Shown: piece after piece, positions 1 to 8,426 of the stretch
Layout of the letters: the number at the start of each line of letters is the position of its first letter
How positions within the stretch are numbered: the first letter of the stretch is position 1
From: Alkalihalobacterium alkalinitrilicum
GTDB lineage: Bacteria > Bacillota > Bacilli > Bacillales > Bacillaceae_F
Assembly (NCBI RefSeq): GCF_002019605.1
Contig: NZ_KV917368.1
Coordinates: forward strand, 2,571,574 to 2,635,573
Reading direction: 5' to 3'
DNA: 64,000 nt
Program-made: the position numbers and the translations under genes
Notes under the pieces: model-generated
What the model saw: only the letters and a program-made list of their open reading frames with translations
What the model was told of the DNA's origin: nothing
The model's database searches: none

Positions 1-128
1 ATCGGGGTTAGTTGGTACTTTATTTTTTTGTTATACTTTTCTAAAACCCTGTGTATATCAGCAACATAATGACTTACACTTGATGCATTGGTGCCAATCG
101 GTATAATCGTAACATCTACAATGGCCAT
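1..128 (-). CDS. Thiamine-binding protein, MTH1187/YqgV family, N-terminal part (internal start)
   Basis: The ATG at 128 has an AAAGGAG site 8 nt upstream, so this domain could be translated alone, nested in frame inside the longer reading frame. The visible 42 residues, MAIVDVTIIPIGTN followed by SSVSHYVADIHRVLEKY, match the start of small (about 100-residue) cytosolic proteins of the DUF77/MTH1187 family that bind thiamine or hydroxymethylpyrimidine. It lies about 1.5 kb beyond the end of the thiamine operon and on the same strand. The C-terminal part is outside the window. Confidence 0.7.
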   Translation of the reverse strand, partial: MAIVDVTIIPIGTNASSVSHYVADIHRVLEKYNKKIKYQLTP

Positions 129-875
129 TTTCTTTTTCTCCTTTACAATCTTTTTTTCCTCTAAAAGGTGAGGAAATTCCACATTTGCTAATTTACGATA
201 GGAGCGTATTGCTGTCATTAAATGAAATCGATCTGGCTCAGTTGTCGTCACATGTTTTTGTAAATAATATGAGACACTTATAACAAACCGTTTCACAATT
301 TGCATCGGTCTTTTATTCAAGGTACGATTAATAACAATTAGTATAACTACACTTGCATAAGACGCCCACATCAGTGACTCTACAAATGACAATACCGTTA
401 ACAGTATTAATGATACGATTAATACTGAGCTGAAATAAATGACAACTGAATTTGTGGAACAGTATTCATTTGTTATTGCCGCTTTTCGAATTTGATACAG
501 TCTTGATTGTTTTTTTATTCCGCGATCACTAAACACTTTATGTTCTGCCCCATGAAATTTTTTTAACGATGTCGGGAATAGAAAATGTGTTCCAAACATG
601 TAATAAAATAAAAAGTAAAAAGGCAAACCTGTCCAAAATTCGAAACTAAAGAGTAGTAGCAATTTAGGGACAAAAACAAGTCCCATAAAAATAATCGTAA
701 ACAGTTTAAACAACGAGGGCATCGAGAAAAAAACTTGGTTTATCATGAAAAAAATTGTTGTTATGTTTACGGGCTTAACCCAATCAGATATTCTACCATT
801 GTTGTTAAAAGCACAAGCAACATATTCTTTTCCAATAAAAAAAATCCCATTTTGATAGGACAAACCTTTAATCAT
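1..875 (-). CDS. DUF1385-like membrane protein joined in frame to a thiamine-binding (MTH1187/YqgV) domain, partial
   Basis: An uninterrupted frame runs from an ATG at 875 (AAAGGA about 10 nt upstream) to the window edge. Residues 1-245 resemble DUF1385/YqhQ-type membrane proteins: hydrophobic segments near residues 42-95 and 150-185 and a HGAEHK motif near 107, the family's hallmark. From residue 250 the sequence MAIVDVTIIPIGTN is the N-terminus of the MTH1187/DUF77 thiamine-binding family (YqgV in B. subtilis). No stop codon separates the two parts. Either this is a real fusion or the DUF1385 gene reads into yqgV, which also has its own start. The stop lies outside the window. The function of the DUF1385 part is unknown; location next to the thiamine operon fits the second part. 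Confidence 0.65.
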   Translation of the reverse strand, partial: MIKGLSYQNGIFFIGKEYVACAFNNNGRISDWVKPVNITTIFFMINQVFFSMPSLFKLFTIIFMGLVFVPKLLLLFSFEFWTGLPFYFLFYYMFGTHFLFPTSLKKFHGAEHKVFSDRGIKKQSRLYQIRKAAITNEYCSTNSVVIYFSSVLIVSLILLTVLSFVESLMWASYASVVILIVINRTLNKRPMQIVKRFVISVSYYLQKHVTTTEPDRFHLMTAIRSYRKLANVEFPHLLEEKKIVKEKKKMAIVDVTIIPIGTNASSVSHYVADIHRVLEKYNKKIKYQLTP

Positions 876-891
876 GTTGTCCAATCCTTTC

Positions 892-1485
892 TTATGGTTG
901 TGGAATTGAAGTAAATCGTTCGATAATCCAATGATCAATATCTACGTTAGCGGTAGATAAGCGAGCTTGATCAAATGATAGGCTTTCATGTATCTCCCAT
1001 GTGTGCATATAACTAATAGAAACGTCAGTACCTATAAACGCCTCGCCCACTATTACAATCTCAAACGATCCCATATTACCGAAACCAATATGATCTTGAA
1101 GCTCGTTTGGAAATGTAAACACGACTCCATCATGTACGAGCGTTCCATTCGTTTCATAAATTTCTTTCCCACCATGTTTTAAAATAAGTCGGGCAGATTG
1201 GATATATTCCTCACCTATATTATCTTGCTCTCCTTCTCCACCTATTTTTACTCCAATATAATCATCGCCTAACAAACCATCAATAGGCATTTCTTTCCAA
1301 TCCCAATTACCACTAATTGTTTGAGAAGTTCCGTTGGTTGTTGTTTCAACAACGAAAGACAACACCTGATCTAAAGATTCATTTGTTATTTCATCTGAAG
1401 AATTTAAATAATGATATCCTCCATAAAAAATAAACCCCATTAATAGTAGTGGTAATACGATGACAGCGGCATTTCCTTTAAACAT
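892..1485 (-). CDS. Hypothetical membrane-anchored extracellular protein
   Basis: A 197-residue protein with one N-terminal hydrophobic segment (about residues 8-26, VIVLPLLLMGFIFYGGY) and no lipobox cysteine, followed by a polar domain rich in G, E and T that should lie outside the cell. I chose ATG 1485 because AAGGTGG lies 6 nt upstream; a TTG two codons earlier is too close to it. The gene ends 16 nt before the DUF1385-like start on the same strand, so they probably form one operon. I do not recognise a family. Confidence 0.6.
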   Translation of the reverse strand: MFKGNAAVIVLPLLLMGFIFYGGYHYLNSSDEITNESLDQVLSFVVETTTNGTSQTISGNWDWKEMPIDGLLGDDYIGVKIGGEGEQDNIGEEYIQSARLILKHGGKEIYETNGTLVHDGVVFTFPNELQDHIGFGNMGSFEIVIVGEAFIGTDVSISYMHTWEIHESLSFDQARLSTANVDIDHWIIERFTSIPQP

Positions 1486-1571
1486 AAACAACCACCTTAC
1501 TCTTGAAATGATGTAGTATTTTTATTGTCTCTAAGTTTCCTTTATTTGTCCACCTTTTGCTTCAATAAGAA

Positions 1572-1605
1572 AGGCTGATCAAGGATACCTTCCTAAGATC
1601 AGCCT
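1572..1605 (-). terminator. Terminator of the thi operon
   Basis: Inverted repeat AGGCTGATC / GATCAGCCT (9 bp) just past the thiD stop; on the minus strand it is followed by TTTCTTATT. It separates the thiamine operon from the envelope-protein gene downstream. Confidence 0.75.
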
Positions 1606-1613
1606 GAAAACTT

Positions 1614-2411
1614 TTACATGTATAAACGGTAAGCAGCATGATTAGTTGGGCCAATACCATTACCAATCGATAAAGAATGAGTAATGGCTGCGCTTATAAA
1701 TTGCTTAGCCGTTTTCACAGCATCTGCTATTTCATCGCCTTTTGCTAACTGGGCCGCTATAGCCGCTGCAAAGGTACAACCTGTACCGTGTGTGTTTTTT
1801 GTACTAACCCGTTCTGCTTCTAAATAGGTGATTGTTTGTCCATCGTATAAAATATCCGTAGATTTTGTATCCCCTTCTAAATGTCCACCTTTTAAGACCA
1901 CATATTTCGGTCCTAGACCGTGTAATTTTTTGGCTGCACTTTCCATTTCTTCTAACGTTGTCATTTCCTTTATCCCTAAAACTTTTGCTGCTTCTGGCAA
2001 ATTAGGAGTAATAACTGTAGCCAGCGGAAGAAGTTTCGTCACGAGTGCATCAACAGCCGCATCTTGTAATAACGAAGCCCCACCTTTAGCAATCATTACT
2101 GGGTCAACAACGATGTTCTCCACGTTGTATTGTTTTAATTTGTCAGCAACTAATTCAATAATTTCTGGAGAAAAGAGCATCCCTGTTTTTACTGCATCTG
2201 TGCCGATATCCGAAAGCACAGCATCTAATTGAGCTTCTATGGCCTCTGCTGTTTGCGGGAAAACACCATGAACTCCTAATGTATTTTGTGCAGTTAATGC
2301 GGTGATAACACTCATACCAAACGTTCCCAATTCTTGAAAAGTCTTTAAATCAGCTTGGATGCCTGCTCCTCCACCACTGTCAGATCCTGCAATTGTTAAT
2401 GCTTTGTTCAT
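1614..2411 (-). CDS. thiD: Hydroxymethylpyrimidine/phosphomethylpyrimidine kinase ThiD
   Basis: 265-residue ribokinase-fold kinase that phosphorylates HMP and HMP-P to HMP-PP, the pyrimidine half of thiamine. Visible signatures are the N-terminal ALTIAGSDSGGGAGIQADLK substrate-binding stretch, VVDPVMIAKGG near residue 105, and the C-terminal NTHGTGCTFAAAIAA anion-hole motif near 205-220. It is the last gene of the thiE-thiS-thiG-thiO-thiD operon, 18 nt after thiO. Some bacilli use ThiD paralogues as pyridoxine kinase; operon context makes the thiamine role the better call. Confidence 0.93.
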   Translation of the reverse strand: MNKALTIAGSDSGGGAGIQADLKTFQELGTFGMSVITALTAQNTLGVHGVFPQTAEAIEAQLDAVLSDIGTDAVKTGMLFSPEIIELVADKLKQYNVENIVVDPVMIAKGGASLLQDAAVDALVTKLLPLATVITPNLPEAAKVLGIKEMTTLEEMESAAKKLHGLGPKYVVLKGGHLEGDTKSTDILYDGQTITYLEAERVSTKNTHGTGCTFAAAIAAQLAKGDEIADAVKTAKQFISAAITHSLSIGNGIGPTNHAAYRLYM

Positions 2412-2429
2412 ACTTATTTCACCTTCCTT

Positions 2430-3539
2430 TTAACTAAAACGCTCAGGTGCAAACGAAGTTAACGGTACTATTTCTTGTTTTTTATCGAGAAGATCTGCAA
2501 CAATATGTGCTGTGACAGGACTTAGTAAAATACCATTTCGATAATGACCCGCTGCGAAAATGATCTCAGGTACATTCGACAAACCACCAATTAATGGATA
2601 GCCATCTTGAGTAGCAGGTCTAAGTCCAGCCCACGTATGAAAGGGAACTTCACTTTCTAAAAAAGGTAATACTTTTTTATTCCAATTCGTTAATCTACGA
2701 ATCCCTTTTTCTGTTACCGTAGTGTCAAAACCCGCAATATCCTCGGAAGCCCCATTAACAAGTGTTCCGTTTGCTTTTGGAACTAAATAACCTTGGCTCG
2801 TATAAATTATATGTTTTACCTTACCCACGGGAATGTTGTATGCACAAATTTGCCCTCGAATCGGGTAAACAGGAATATTGAGACCAAACACATTTTCTAA
2901 TTCTTTCGCCCACGCACCATTACTTATAACTAGACGGTCCCCAGAGAACTTTTGTCCATTTTTGGCACAGACACTAATTTCAGACTGCCAACGCTCTAGA
3001 TGCACTTCTTCTAAATGATCAAAAATTTTCACACCTAGTTTTCGACAGCCTTCCTCGAGAGCTTTTACGTAATCTGGTGCATACACATGACTTTCTTCTG
3101 GATAATACATCGCGGCAATCATTTCACGTGATAACTCTTTTTCTAACTTAAATAAATCTTCTCCATAAAGGATTTCAGCTGTTGCACCAAACTGCCCTTG
3201 CCATTGTAGTCTCGTCTCAAGAGCAAGAAGATCAGCTTCATGGTATACACAGTGTAAACTTCCAGAATTACTGTATTCAAAGTCAATACCTGATATGTCC
3301 TTAACATCTTCTTGCCATTTTGGATATAGCCTTAAACTCTCAAGACAAAGTCTAAAGAAATCATCTGGGTCTTCGCCAATTTCAGAAAATGGTGCGAGCA
3401 TTCCTGCGGCGGCACCTGAAGCTTGACCACCACAAGCCACTTTTTCTAACACTGTAACGTCGTGCCCTCGTCTTTGACACTCAAAAGCTGTCGCAAGACC
3501 AATAATACCCCCACCTAGTACGACAATCCGTTCTCCCAT
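2430..3539 (-). CDS. thiO: Glycine oxidase ThiO
   Basis: 369-residue FAD-dependent amine oxidase converting glycine to iminoglycine (glyoxylate imine), a precursor of the thiazole ring. The Rossmann dinucleotide motif VVLGGGIIGLATAFE is at residues 6-20, QASGAAAGMLAP follows near 39, and the C-terminal FAD-binding GHYRNGILLSP lies near 332. Length is as in B. subtilis ThiO. It sits 15 nt downstream of thiG. Use of ThiO rather than ThiH marks the aerobic thiazole route. Confidence 0.92.
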   Translation of the reverse strand: MGERIVVLGGGIIGLATAFECQRRGHDVTVLEKVACGGQASGAAAGMLAPFSEIGEDPDDFFRLCLESLRLYPKWQEDVKDISGIDFEYSNSGSLHCVYHEADLLALETRLQWQGQFGATAEILYGEDLFKLEKELSREMIAAMYYPEESHVYAPDYVKALEEGCRKLGVKIFDHLEEVHLERWQSEISVCAKNGQKFSGDRLVISNGAWAKELENVFGLNIPVYPIRGQICAYNIPVGKVKHIIYTSQGYLVPKANGTLVNGASEDIAGFDTTVTEKGIRRLTNWNKKVLPFLESEVPFHTWAGLRPATQDGYPLIGGLSNVPEIIFAAGHYRNGILLSPVTAHIVADLLDKKQEIVPLTSFAPERFS

Positions 3540-3554
3540 ATAAATCCACTCTTT

Positions 3555-4337
3555 CTATTTCAAGATCAACGACTCGTAAGCACTACTCGCTGTAGCATAT
3601 CGTTTTTGCGGAATTCGACCTGCCAAATAAGACATTCTACCAGCTTCTATAGCATAGCGCATCGCTGTTGCCATCTTTACAGGATCTTTTGCTTTTGCAA
3701 CAGGTGTGTTCATTAAGACTCCATCAACACCTAACTCCATTGCTTGAACTACGTCCTTTGCCGATCCTAGTCCCGCATCCACAATAATCGGAACGTTAGC
3801 TTCTTCAACAATTAACGATAAATTATAAGGATTTAGAATGCCTAATCCCGTTCCAATTGGTGCTCCTCCAGGCATAACGGCAGCCGCACCAGCCTCTTCT
3901 AACCTCTTACACAGGACTGGGTCGTCCGAAGTATAAGGGAGTACAACGAAACCTTCTTTTGCAAGAACTTCTGTTGCTTTTAAAGTCTCTATTGGATCAG
4001 GTAATAACGTTTTTTCATTGACACTTATCTCGATCTTAATCCAATCACTTAACCCACTTGCTTTCGCTAAACGAGCAATCCGGATCGCTTCATCCGCTGT
4101 TTTGGCTCCTGATGTATTTGGTAAGTACGTAAACGTTTGACCTTCTAAGTGTTGTAAGATCGCATCTTCATCTGGAGCTTCTAAATTCACACGCCGAATG
4201 GCAAATGTTAAAACGTCAGAACCAGATGCTTTTATGGCTTCATTTTGTACAAACGGATTAGGGTATCGCCCTGTACCAATAAAGAAACGTGAAGACAACT
4301 CTTTTCCTGCGATGATGAATTTATCATTATTATTCAT
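3555..4337 (-). CDS. thiG: Thiazole synthase ThiG
   Basis: 260 residues, (beta/alpha)8 enzyme that condenses 1-deoxyxylulose-5-phosphate, iminoglycine and sulfur from ThiS thiocarboxylate into the thiazole phosphate. Family signatures visible are [11 protein letters not shown] near residue 18, DWIKIEI with the Schiff-base lysine near 98, [14 protein letters not shown] near 155 and [10 protein letters not shown] near 187. Its start is 4 nt after the thiS stop, consistent with coupled translation of the ThiG-ThiS partners. Confidence 0.95.
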   Translation of the reverse strand: MNNNDKFIIAGKELSSRFFIGTGRYPNPFVQNEAIKASGSDVLTFAIRRVNLEAPDEDAILQHLEGQTFTYLPNTSGAKTADEAIRIARLAKASGLSDWIKIEISVNEKTLLPDPIETLKATEVLAKEGFVVLPYTSDDPVLCKRLEEAGAAAVMPGGAPIGTGLGILNPYNLSLIVEEANVPIIVDAGLGSAKDVVQAMELGVDGVLMNTPVAKAKDPVKMATAMRYAIEAGRMSYLAGRIPQKRYATASSAYESLILK

Positions 4338-4341
4338 ATAA

Positions 4342-4539
4342 TCATCCGCCTCCTACAAAGTGAACTAGTTCAATTTTCATTCCAGGTTCAACCATTGTAT
4401 CTTCCCAATTACTCCGATCAACAATTTCTCCATTTACTTCAGTTACTACTAAATCTTTCTCTAATCCATAATGTTTTACAATATCTATAAGTGTTTTAAC
4501 TTCTAATTCAACCGTTTCACCATTAATATATAATTCCAT
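4342..4539 (-). CDS. thiS: Sulfur carrier protein ThiS
   Basis: 65-residue ubiquitin-like sulfur carrier ending in VHFVGGG; the terminal Gly-Gly carboxylate is adenylated by ThiF and converted to thiocarboxylate. Its start overlaps the thiE stop by one base and the next gene is its partner thiG. No thiF gene follows in this operon, so the activating enzyme must be encoded elsewhere. Confidence 0.92.
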   Translation of the reverse strand: MELYINGETVELEVKTLIDIVKHYGLEKDLVVTEVNGEIVDRSNWEDTMVEPGMKIELVHFVGGG

Positions 4540-5171
4540 TACACCTTCACCTTTTGATCAATTTTTTGAATGAATTGTTGACAAACAGATTTAATGTCAT
4601 CAGTTCCGACAATTTCACTAATAGCACAAATTCGAGTTGCTCCAGCCTCTAACACTTGATCGACATTATGAAGCTTAATTCCACCAATAGCTACGAAAGG
4701 GATCGTGATTTCCTTTACGACTTGACGGATATAATCAGTCGTAACAGGATCTACAACATCGACTTTACTTTTAGTCGGGAAAATCGGACCTACACCAATA
4801 TAATCTGCACCAGCACGTTCAGCTTCTCTAGCTTCTTCTATCGCATGAGTGGAAAGTCCAATTATCTTGTCCTTCCCTACTATTTTTCTTGCTTCTTCAA
4901 TCGGTAAATCATCTTGCCCAATATGAATACCGTCTGCATCCACGGCGAGTGCCACATCAATATGATCATTAACAATAAACGTTACTCCATATTTTTTCGT
5001 TAACTCTCGTAATTGCTTTCCTTTTTCAAAGACCACTTTCTTTGAATTAGTTTTATCTCTTAATTGAATGATATCCGACCCACCGATAATCGCTTGTTCC
5101 ATTACTGTTATTAAATCACGACCCTGATGAAATTCTTCACCAGTAATTGTATAAAGTTTAAACTCTCTCAT
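4539..5171 (-). CDS. thiE: Thiamine phosphate synthase ThiE
   Basis: 210-residue TIM-barrel enzyme joining HMP-PP and thiazole phosphate to thiamine phosphate. Motifs: IQLRDKTNSKK near residue 35, FIVNDHIDVALAVDADGIHI near 65-85, GQDDLP, GVGPIFPTKSK near 125 and VAIGGI near 163. First gene of the operon, placed right after a TPP riboswitch. The B. subtilis relative TenI is an aromatase with the same fold; retention of the QLRDK, NDH and GPIFPT motifs favours ThiE, but TenI is the main alternative. Confidence 0.85.
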   Translation of the reverse strand: MREFKLYTITGEEFHQGRDLITVMEQAIIGGSDIIQLRDKTNSKKVVFEKGKQLRELTKKYGVTFIVNDHIDVALAVDADGIHIGQDDLPIEEARKIVGKDKIIGLSTHAIEEAREAERAGADYIGVGPIFPTKSKVDVVDPVTTDYIRQVVKEITIPFVAIGGIKLHNVDQVLEAGATRICAISEIVGTDDIKSVCQQFIQKIDQKVKV

Positions 5172-5205
5172 TTTCTAGCTGTCTCCCTTCTTTACCTCTA
5201 AAAAT

Positions 5206-5353
5206 TAAATAAAGCCGTAACCCAACGACGGATTACGGCTAGATATTGATAAGTAAATCAAATCTTCGACTTTCCTACGCTGGGATCACCAGATCAGGTT
5301 CGAGGGTAAAAGGTTCCTTTTTCTCAGCCCACTTTGATAGGCACCCCTAGTCA
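5206..5353 (-). promoter_or_regulatory. TPP riboswitch (THI element) with terminator
   Basis: On the minus strand the leader carries the classic TPP aptamer: GACTAGGGGTGCC, then GGGCTGAGA, ACCCTCGAACCTGATCTGG and the 3' GCGTAGGAAAGT. Downstream the hairpin AGCCGTAA / TTACGGCT (5213-5240) followed by TTTATTT is an intrinsic terminator, the expression platform. TPP binding should stop transcription before thiE. A plausible promoter (TTGTAA, 16 nt, CATAAT) lies near 5390-5415. Confidence 0.95.
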
Positions 5354-5428
5354 CACTATAAACTTTTTAATAATGTTCTTCCTTTCATTATGACACAATT
5401 TTTATAGATTACAACCATTACCCTACCT

Positions 5429-6550
5429 TCATTCCAAGAGGAAATGCTTTGTTTTATTTGTTAAATTAATTAACCATTCATATTGATTCCCATACAACAT
5501 CCATTTTCCATCAGGTGAAAGCTTTAATGGGGATTGAAGATCTACATCAACTACTTTTTGTTCTGTACCCGTTTCAACATTGTACTTTGTTAATTCATAA
5601 GGAGCATCATAACTGAAAAAATCACCACTATATAACGGTTTTAAATAATAAAATAAATGCTCATTTGCATCATATTCATGAAATGGAATCCACCATTGTT
5701 CAGAGTACGTATTTAACGTCGGAATTTCTAACTCTCCAATCATATCTTCGTTTTGATAGATCTGATAAATCGAATTTTCGGCTTCTAACGAATCAACCGA
5801 AACAGCTACGAGAATAGTATCAGCAAAAGTAAAAAAAGCAATGACTTCATCTAAAAACTTTTCTGTTTCGTTTGTATTTAAATTATACTTAAAAATCGGT
5901 GCATAAAAACTTGGAGCAAAAGATGCCCATTCCAGAAATGCTATTTCATCTACATTGATCCATTGAAAATACATCTTCTCAAGATCTAGTTGAACTAATT
6001 TTTCTTCTTTTAAATTAAGACGATAAACATCGTAATCCCAATCAGGGAGGAATGAAATAATAATAAGTTCATCATGATTGTAAGGATTCCAAAAGAGAGA
6101 AAATTCTTCCCCCACTTCACTTAATGAATAAACCAACTCTCCTTCTTTATTAATAAAATAAAGAGGCGAGGTTAACTCATAAGTTGATGTTTGAACAGCA
6201 AAGTAGGAATAATCATAGTTTGCTTCAACCGAAAGAATAGGCTCGTCGATTTGAAAGAATTCAACTGTCTCACTTGTCTTTAAATTCACTAGATCTAAAT
6301 AAGAAATCGCATTTTCATCTCTTAGCAACAAAATCGTTTGACTATCATACCAACCACTTATTTCAACAAAGCTATACGGATTCATTTGAATTGGGGTATG
6401 GAAAATAGTTTCTTTCATTACACCTAATTTTTTTTCAATCAAGTTGTAGTTTTTTTGAGGGTGATTTAATACGACATTATCTTTCGTAGTGCATCCAATA
6501 GTAAAAATCATAAGGAAGGTTAATACGAAAAACAGAGATTTACTTTTCAT
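5429..6550 (-). CDS. YqgU-like lipoprotein, predicted beta-propeller
   Basis: 373 residues with a lipoprotein signal peptide: KSK then a hydrophobic core and the lipobox FTIGC with the lipidated Cys at about residue 20. The mature part has repeated strand-rich blocks ending in turns such as SPDGKWMLYGNQ near residue 345, typical of beta-propeller lipoproteins such as B. subtilis YqgU, which is of the same length and genomic neighbourhood. It should be anchored to the outer face of the membrane. Biochemical function is unknown. It is transcribed toward the thi operon but separated from it by the TPP leader. Confidence 0.65.
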   Translation of the reverse strand: MKSKSLFFVLTFLMIFTIGCTTKDNVVLNHPQKNYNLIEKKLGVMKETIFHTPIQMNPYSFVEISGWYDSQTILLLRDENAISYLDLVNLKTSETVEFFQIDEPILSVEANYDYSYFAVQTSTYELTSPLYFINKEGELVYSLSEVGEEFSLFWNPYNHDELIIISFLPDWDYDVYRLNLKEEKLVQLDLEKMYFQWINVDEIAFLEWASFAPSFYAPIFKYNLNTNETEKFLDEVIAFFTFADTILVAVSVDSLEAENSIYQIYQNEDMIGELEIPTLNTYSEQWWIPFHEYDANEHLFYYLKPLYSGDFFSYDAPYELTKYNVETGTEQKVVDVDLQSPLKLSPDGKWMLYGNQYEWLINLTNKTKHFLLE

Positions 6551-6661
6551 TCGAACCTCCGTTTAAACTTCTTCTTTTAAAATTTGTTCTAAATCGTAAT
6601 TTTCATTATTACACGTTTTTTCAGTTTGCTCAATAAAAATACACTAAAAGTAAACTTATGT

Positions 6662-6817
6662 GATAAAGTGAAATTTCATTCCATTCTAGGGGCTCGCACG
6701 ACATGAAGTCACACTCCAAGCACGTTGTGAATTTAGTTTGACTTTAAGTGTAATATGTCCCATTAAGTCTTTGTTGGTTTCTCAAAGCCTTGATGTAGAG
6801 CCTTAGTGCCAGTTTAA
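6662..6817 (+). repeat. Dispersed repeat copy R1 (GATAAAGTGAA ... GCCAGTT ends)
   Basis: This stretch fills most of the 322-base gap between the lipoprotein gene and aspA. It starts with GATAAAGTGAAATTTCATTC and ends with TTAGTGCCAGTTTAA. A second copy with the same start and the same TCAAAGCCTTGA block near the end lies at 10537-10684; shortened, inverted relatives lie at 21939-22077 and 37032-37076. No ORF inside. Probably a non-coding repetitive element of the genome. Confidence 0.6.
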
Positions 6818-6823
6818 ATTAAC

Positions 6824-6854
6824 TTGACAAGGAATGCTGAGCACCCCTTGTCAA
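6824..6854 (-). terminator. Terminator after aspA
   Basis: TTGACAAGG / CCTTGTCAA inverted repeat (9 bp) starting 19 nt past the aspA stop; weak T-tract on the minus strand. Confidence 0.6.
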
Positions 6855-6872
6855 ATAAAAGTTTCTTATACC

Positions 6873-8288
6873 TTAATTATATATAAATTTAGCCCCTGCT
6901 ATTCCAGGGTTCGTCATCTCTTTTGGTTCTAAAATTTCATTTAATTCTTCTTCTGAAAGTATGCCTCTTTCAATACAAATTTCTCGAACTGGACGATTTG
7001 TTTGTATAGCCTCTTTTGCAATTCGACTTGCAGTTTCGTACCCTACATGTGGATTAATGGCTGTTATAATTCCTACACTTCTTTCCACCATTTCTCTGCA
7101 CCTTTCAATATTAGCTGTAATCCCTTCAATTGTATATTGTCTAAATACTTTTATACCATTTTGTAAAATTGATAATGATTGTAACAAGTTAAATACTAAT
7201 ACTGGCTCCATTACATTTAACTCCAACTGTCCCGCTTCCGAAGCTAAGCTAATCGTATGATCGTTTCCAATGACTTGAAACGAAATTTGATTAATCACTT
7301 CACACATAACAGGATTTACCTTCCCTGGCATAATGGATGATCCTGGTTGCCGTGCAGGTAAATTAATTTCATTTAACCCTGTTCGAGGACCCGAGCTCAT
7401 TAATCTTAAATCATTGGCTATTTTCGATAAATTAATTGCTAATATTTTTAAAGCACTTGATAACTCGGTGTAAGCATCTGTATTTTGCGTAGCATCCACA
7501 AGATCTTCTGCTGTTTTAAAAGGTAAATGAGTGATGTCAGCTAAATACTTGGCCACTTTTTTAATATACTCAGGTAACGCATTTAAACCAGTTCCGACTG
7601 CCGTTGCTCCCATATTAATTTGATATAATTCATTTAGAGATCCCATTAGGCGTCGTAAATCGCGAGTAATGACTCGACGATAAGCACCAAATTCTTGTCC
7701 CAACCGTATAGGGACAGCGTCTTGAAGGTGAGTACGACCCATTTTAATGACACTATCAAATTCTTGTTCTTTTTCTGACAGAACCTGGATTAAATCTTCA
7801 AGTTCCTTTGTCAAACCTTTAGCTAAGTTTAAACAGGCGATATGAATAGCTGTCGGAAAAGCGTCATTGGTTGACTGAGCCATATTTACATGCGTATTCG
7901 GACTGACTTTTATATACTCGCCCTTCTTACCACCTAAAAACTCAATCGCTCGATTCGCAATTACTTCATTTGCATTCATATTAAAGGACGTACCTGCCCC
8001 GCCTTGAATAGCGTCTACGATGAAGTGGTCATTGAGTTTACCTTCTATTACTTCTTCAGAAGCTTCTACAATTGCATCAGCAATTTGTGGATTCAATGCT
8101 CCAACATCACGGTTGGCTAAAGCTGCTGCTTTTTTTACATATCCGAACGCTTTAATTAATTCCTGATGCGGCGGATATCCTGTAATTGGAAAGTTTTCTT
8201 TTGCTCGCATCGTTTGAATTCCATAATACGCTTCTGATGGAACCTTTTTTTCACCAATTAAATCCCGTTCAACTCGATATTTTTCCAT
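6873..8288 (-). CDS. aspA: Aspartate ammonia-lyase (aspartase)
   Basis: 471 residues, fumarase/aspartase superfamily; reversible deamination of L-aspartate to fumarate and ammonia. The family signature GSSIMPGKVNPV is at about residues 317-328; TSFNMNANEVIANRA near 105 and GRTHLQDAVPIRLGQE near 185 are substrate-binding segments of aspartases. Length is normal. Monocistronic, with a GGGG-containing RBS before ATG and its own terminator. B. subtilis AnsB is encoded with asparaginase ansA; here no asparaginase gene adjoins it. Confidence 0.92.
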   Translation of the reverse strand: MEKYRVERDLIGEKKVPSEAYYGIQTMRAKENFPITGYPPHQELIKAFGYVKKAAALANRDVGALNPQIADAIVEASEEVIEGKLNDHFIVDAIQGGAGTSFNMNANEVIANRAIEFLGGKKGEYIKVSPNTHVNMAQSTNDAFPTAIHIACLNLAKGLTKELEDLIQVLSEKEQEFDSVIKMGRTHLQDAVPIRLGQEFGAYRRVITRDLRRLMGSLNELYQINMGATAVGTGLNALPEYIKKVAKYLADITHLPFKTAEDLVDATQNTDAYTELSSALKILAINLSKIANDLRLMSSGPRTGLNEINLPARQPGSSIMPGKVNPVMCEVINQISFQVIGNDHTISLASEAGQLELNVMEPVLVFNLLQSLSILQNGIKVFRQYTIEGITANIERCREMVERSVGIITAINPHVGYETASRIAKEAIQTNRPVREICIERGILSEEELNEILEPKEMTNPGIAGAKFIYN

Positions 8289-8426
8289 ATGAAAATCCCC
8301 TTTTTAACTTAACTAAATTAGATTTAGTTTTCTAACTCTCGTGCGATTCAATGCACGATTTCTCTACGTTGATAATATTATTATATGTTAACGGTTATTT
8401 ACCGTTAATTGCCTTCGATAAACCTT

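Noticed and set aside
8388-8408. TTAACGG/CCGTTAA hairpin between aspA and glcK as a glcK-upstream terminator
   Set aside because: Short stem without a T-tract on either strand; it may just be part of the aspA promoter region.
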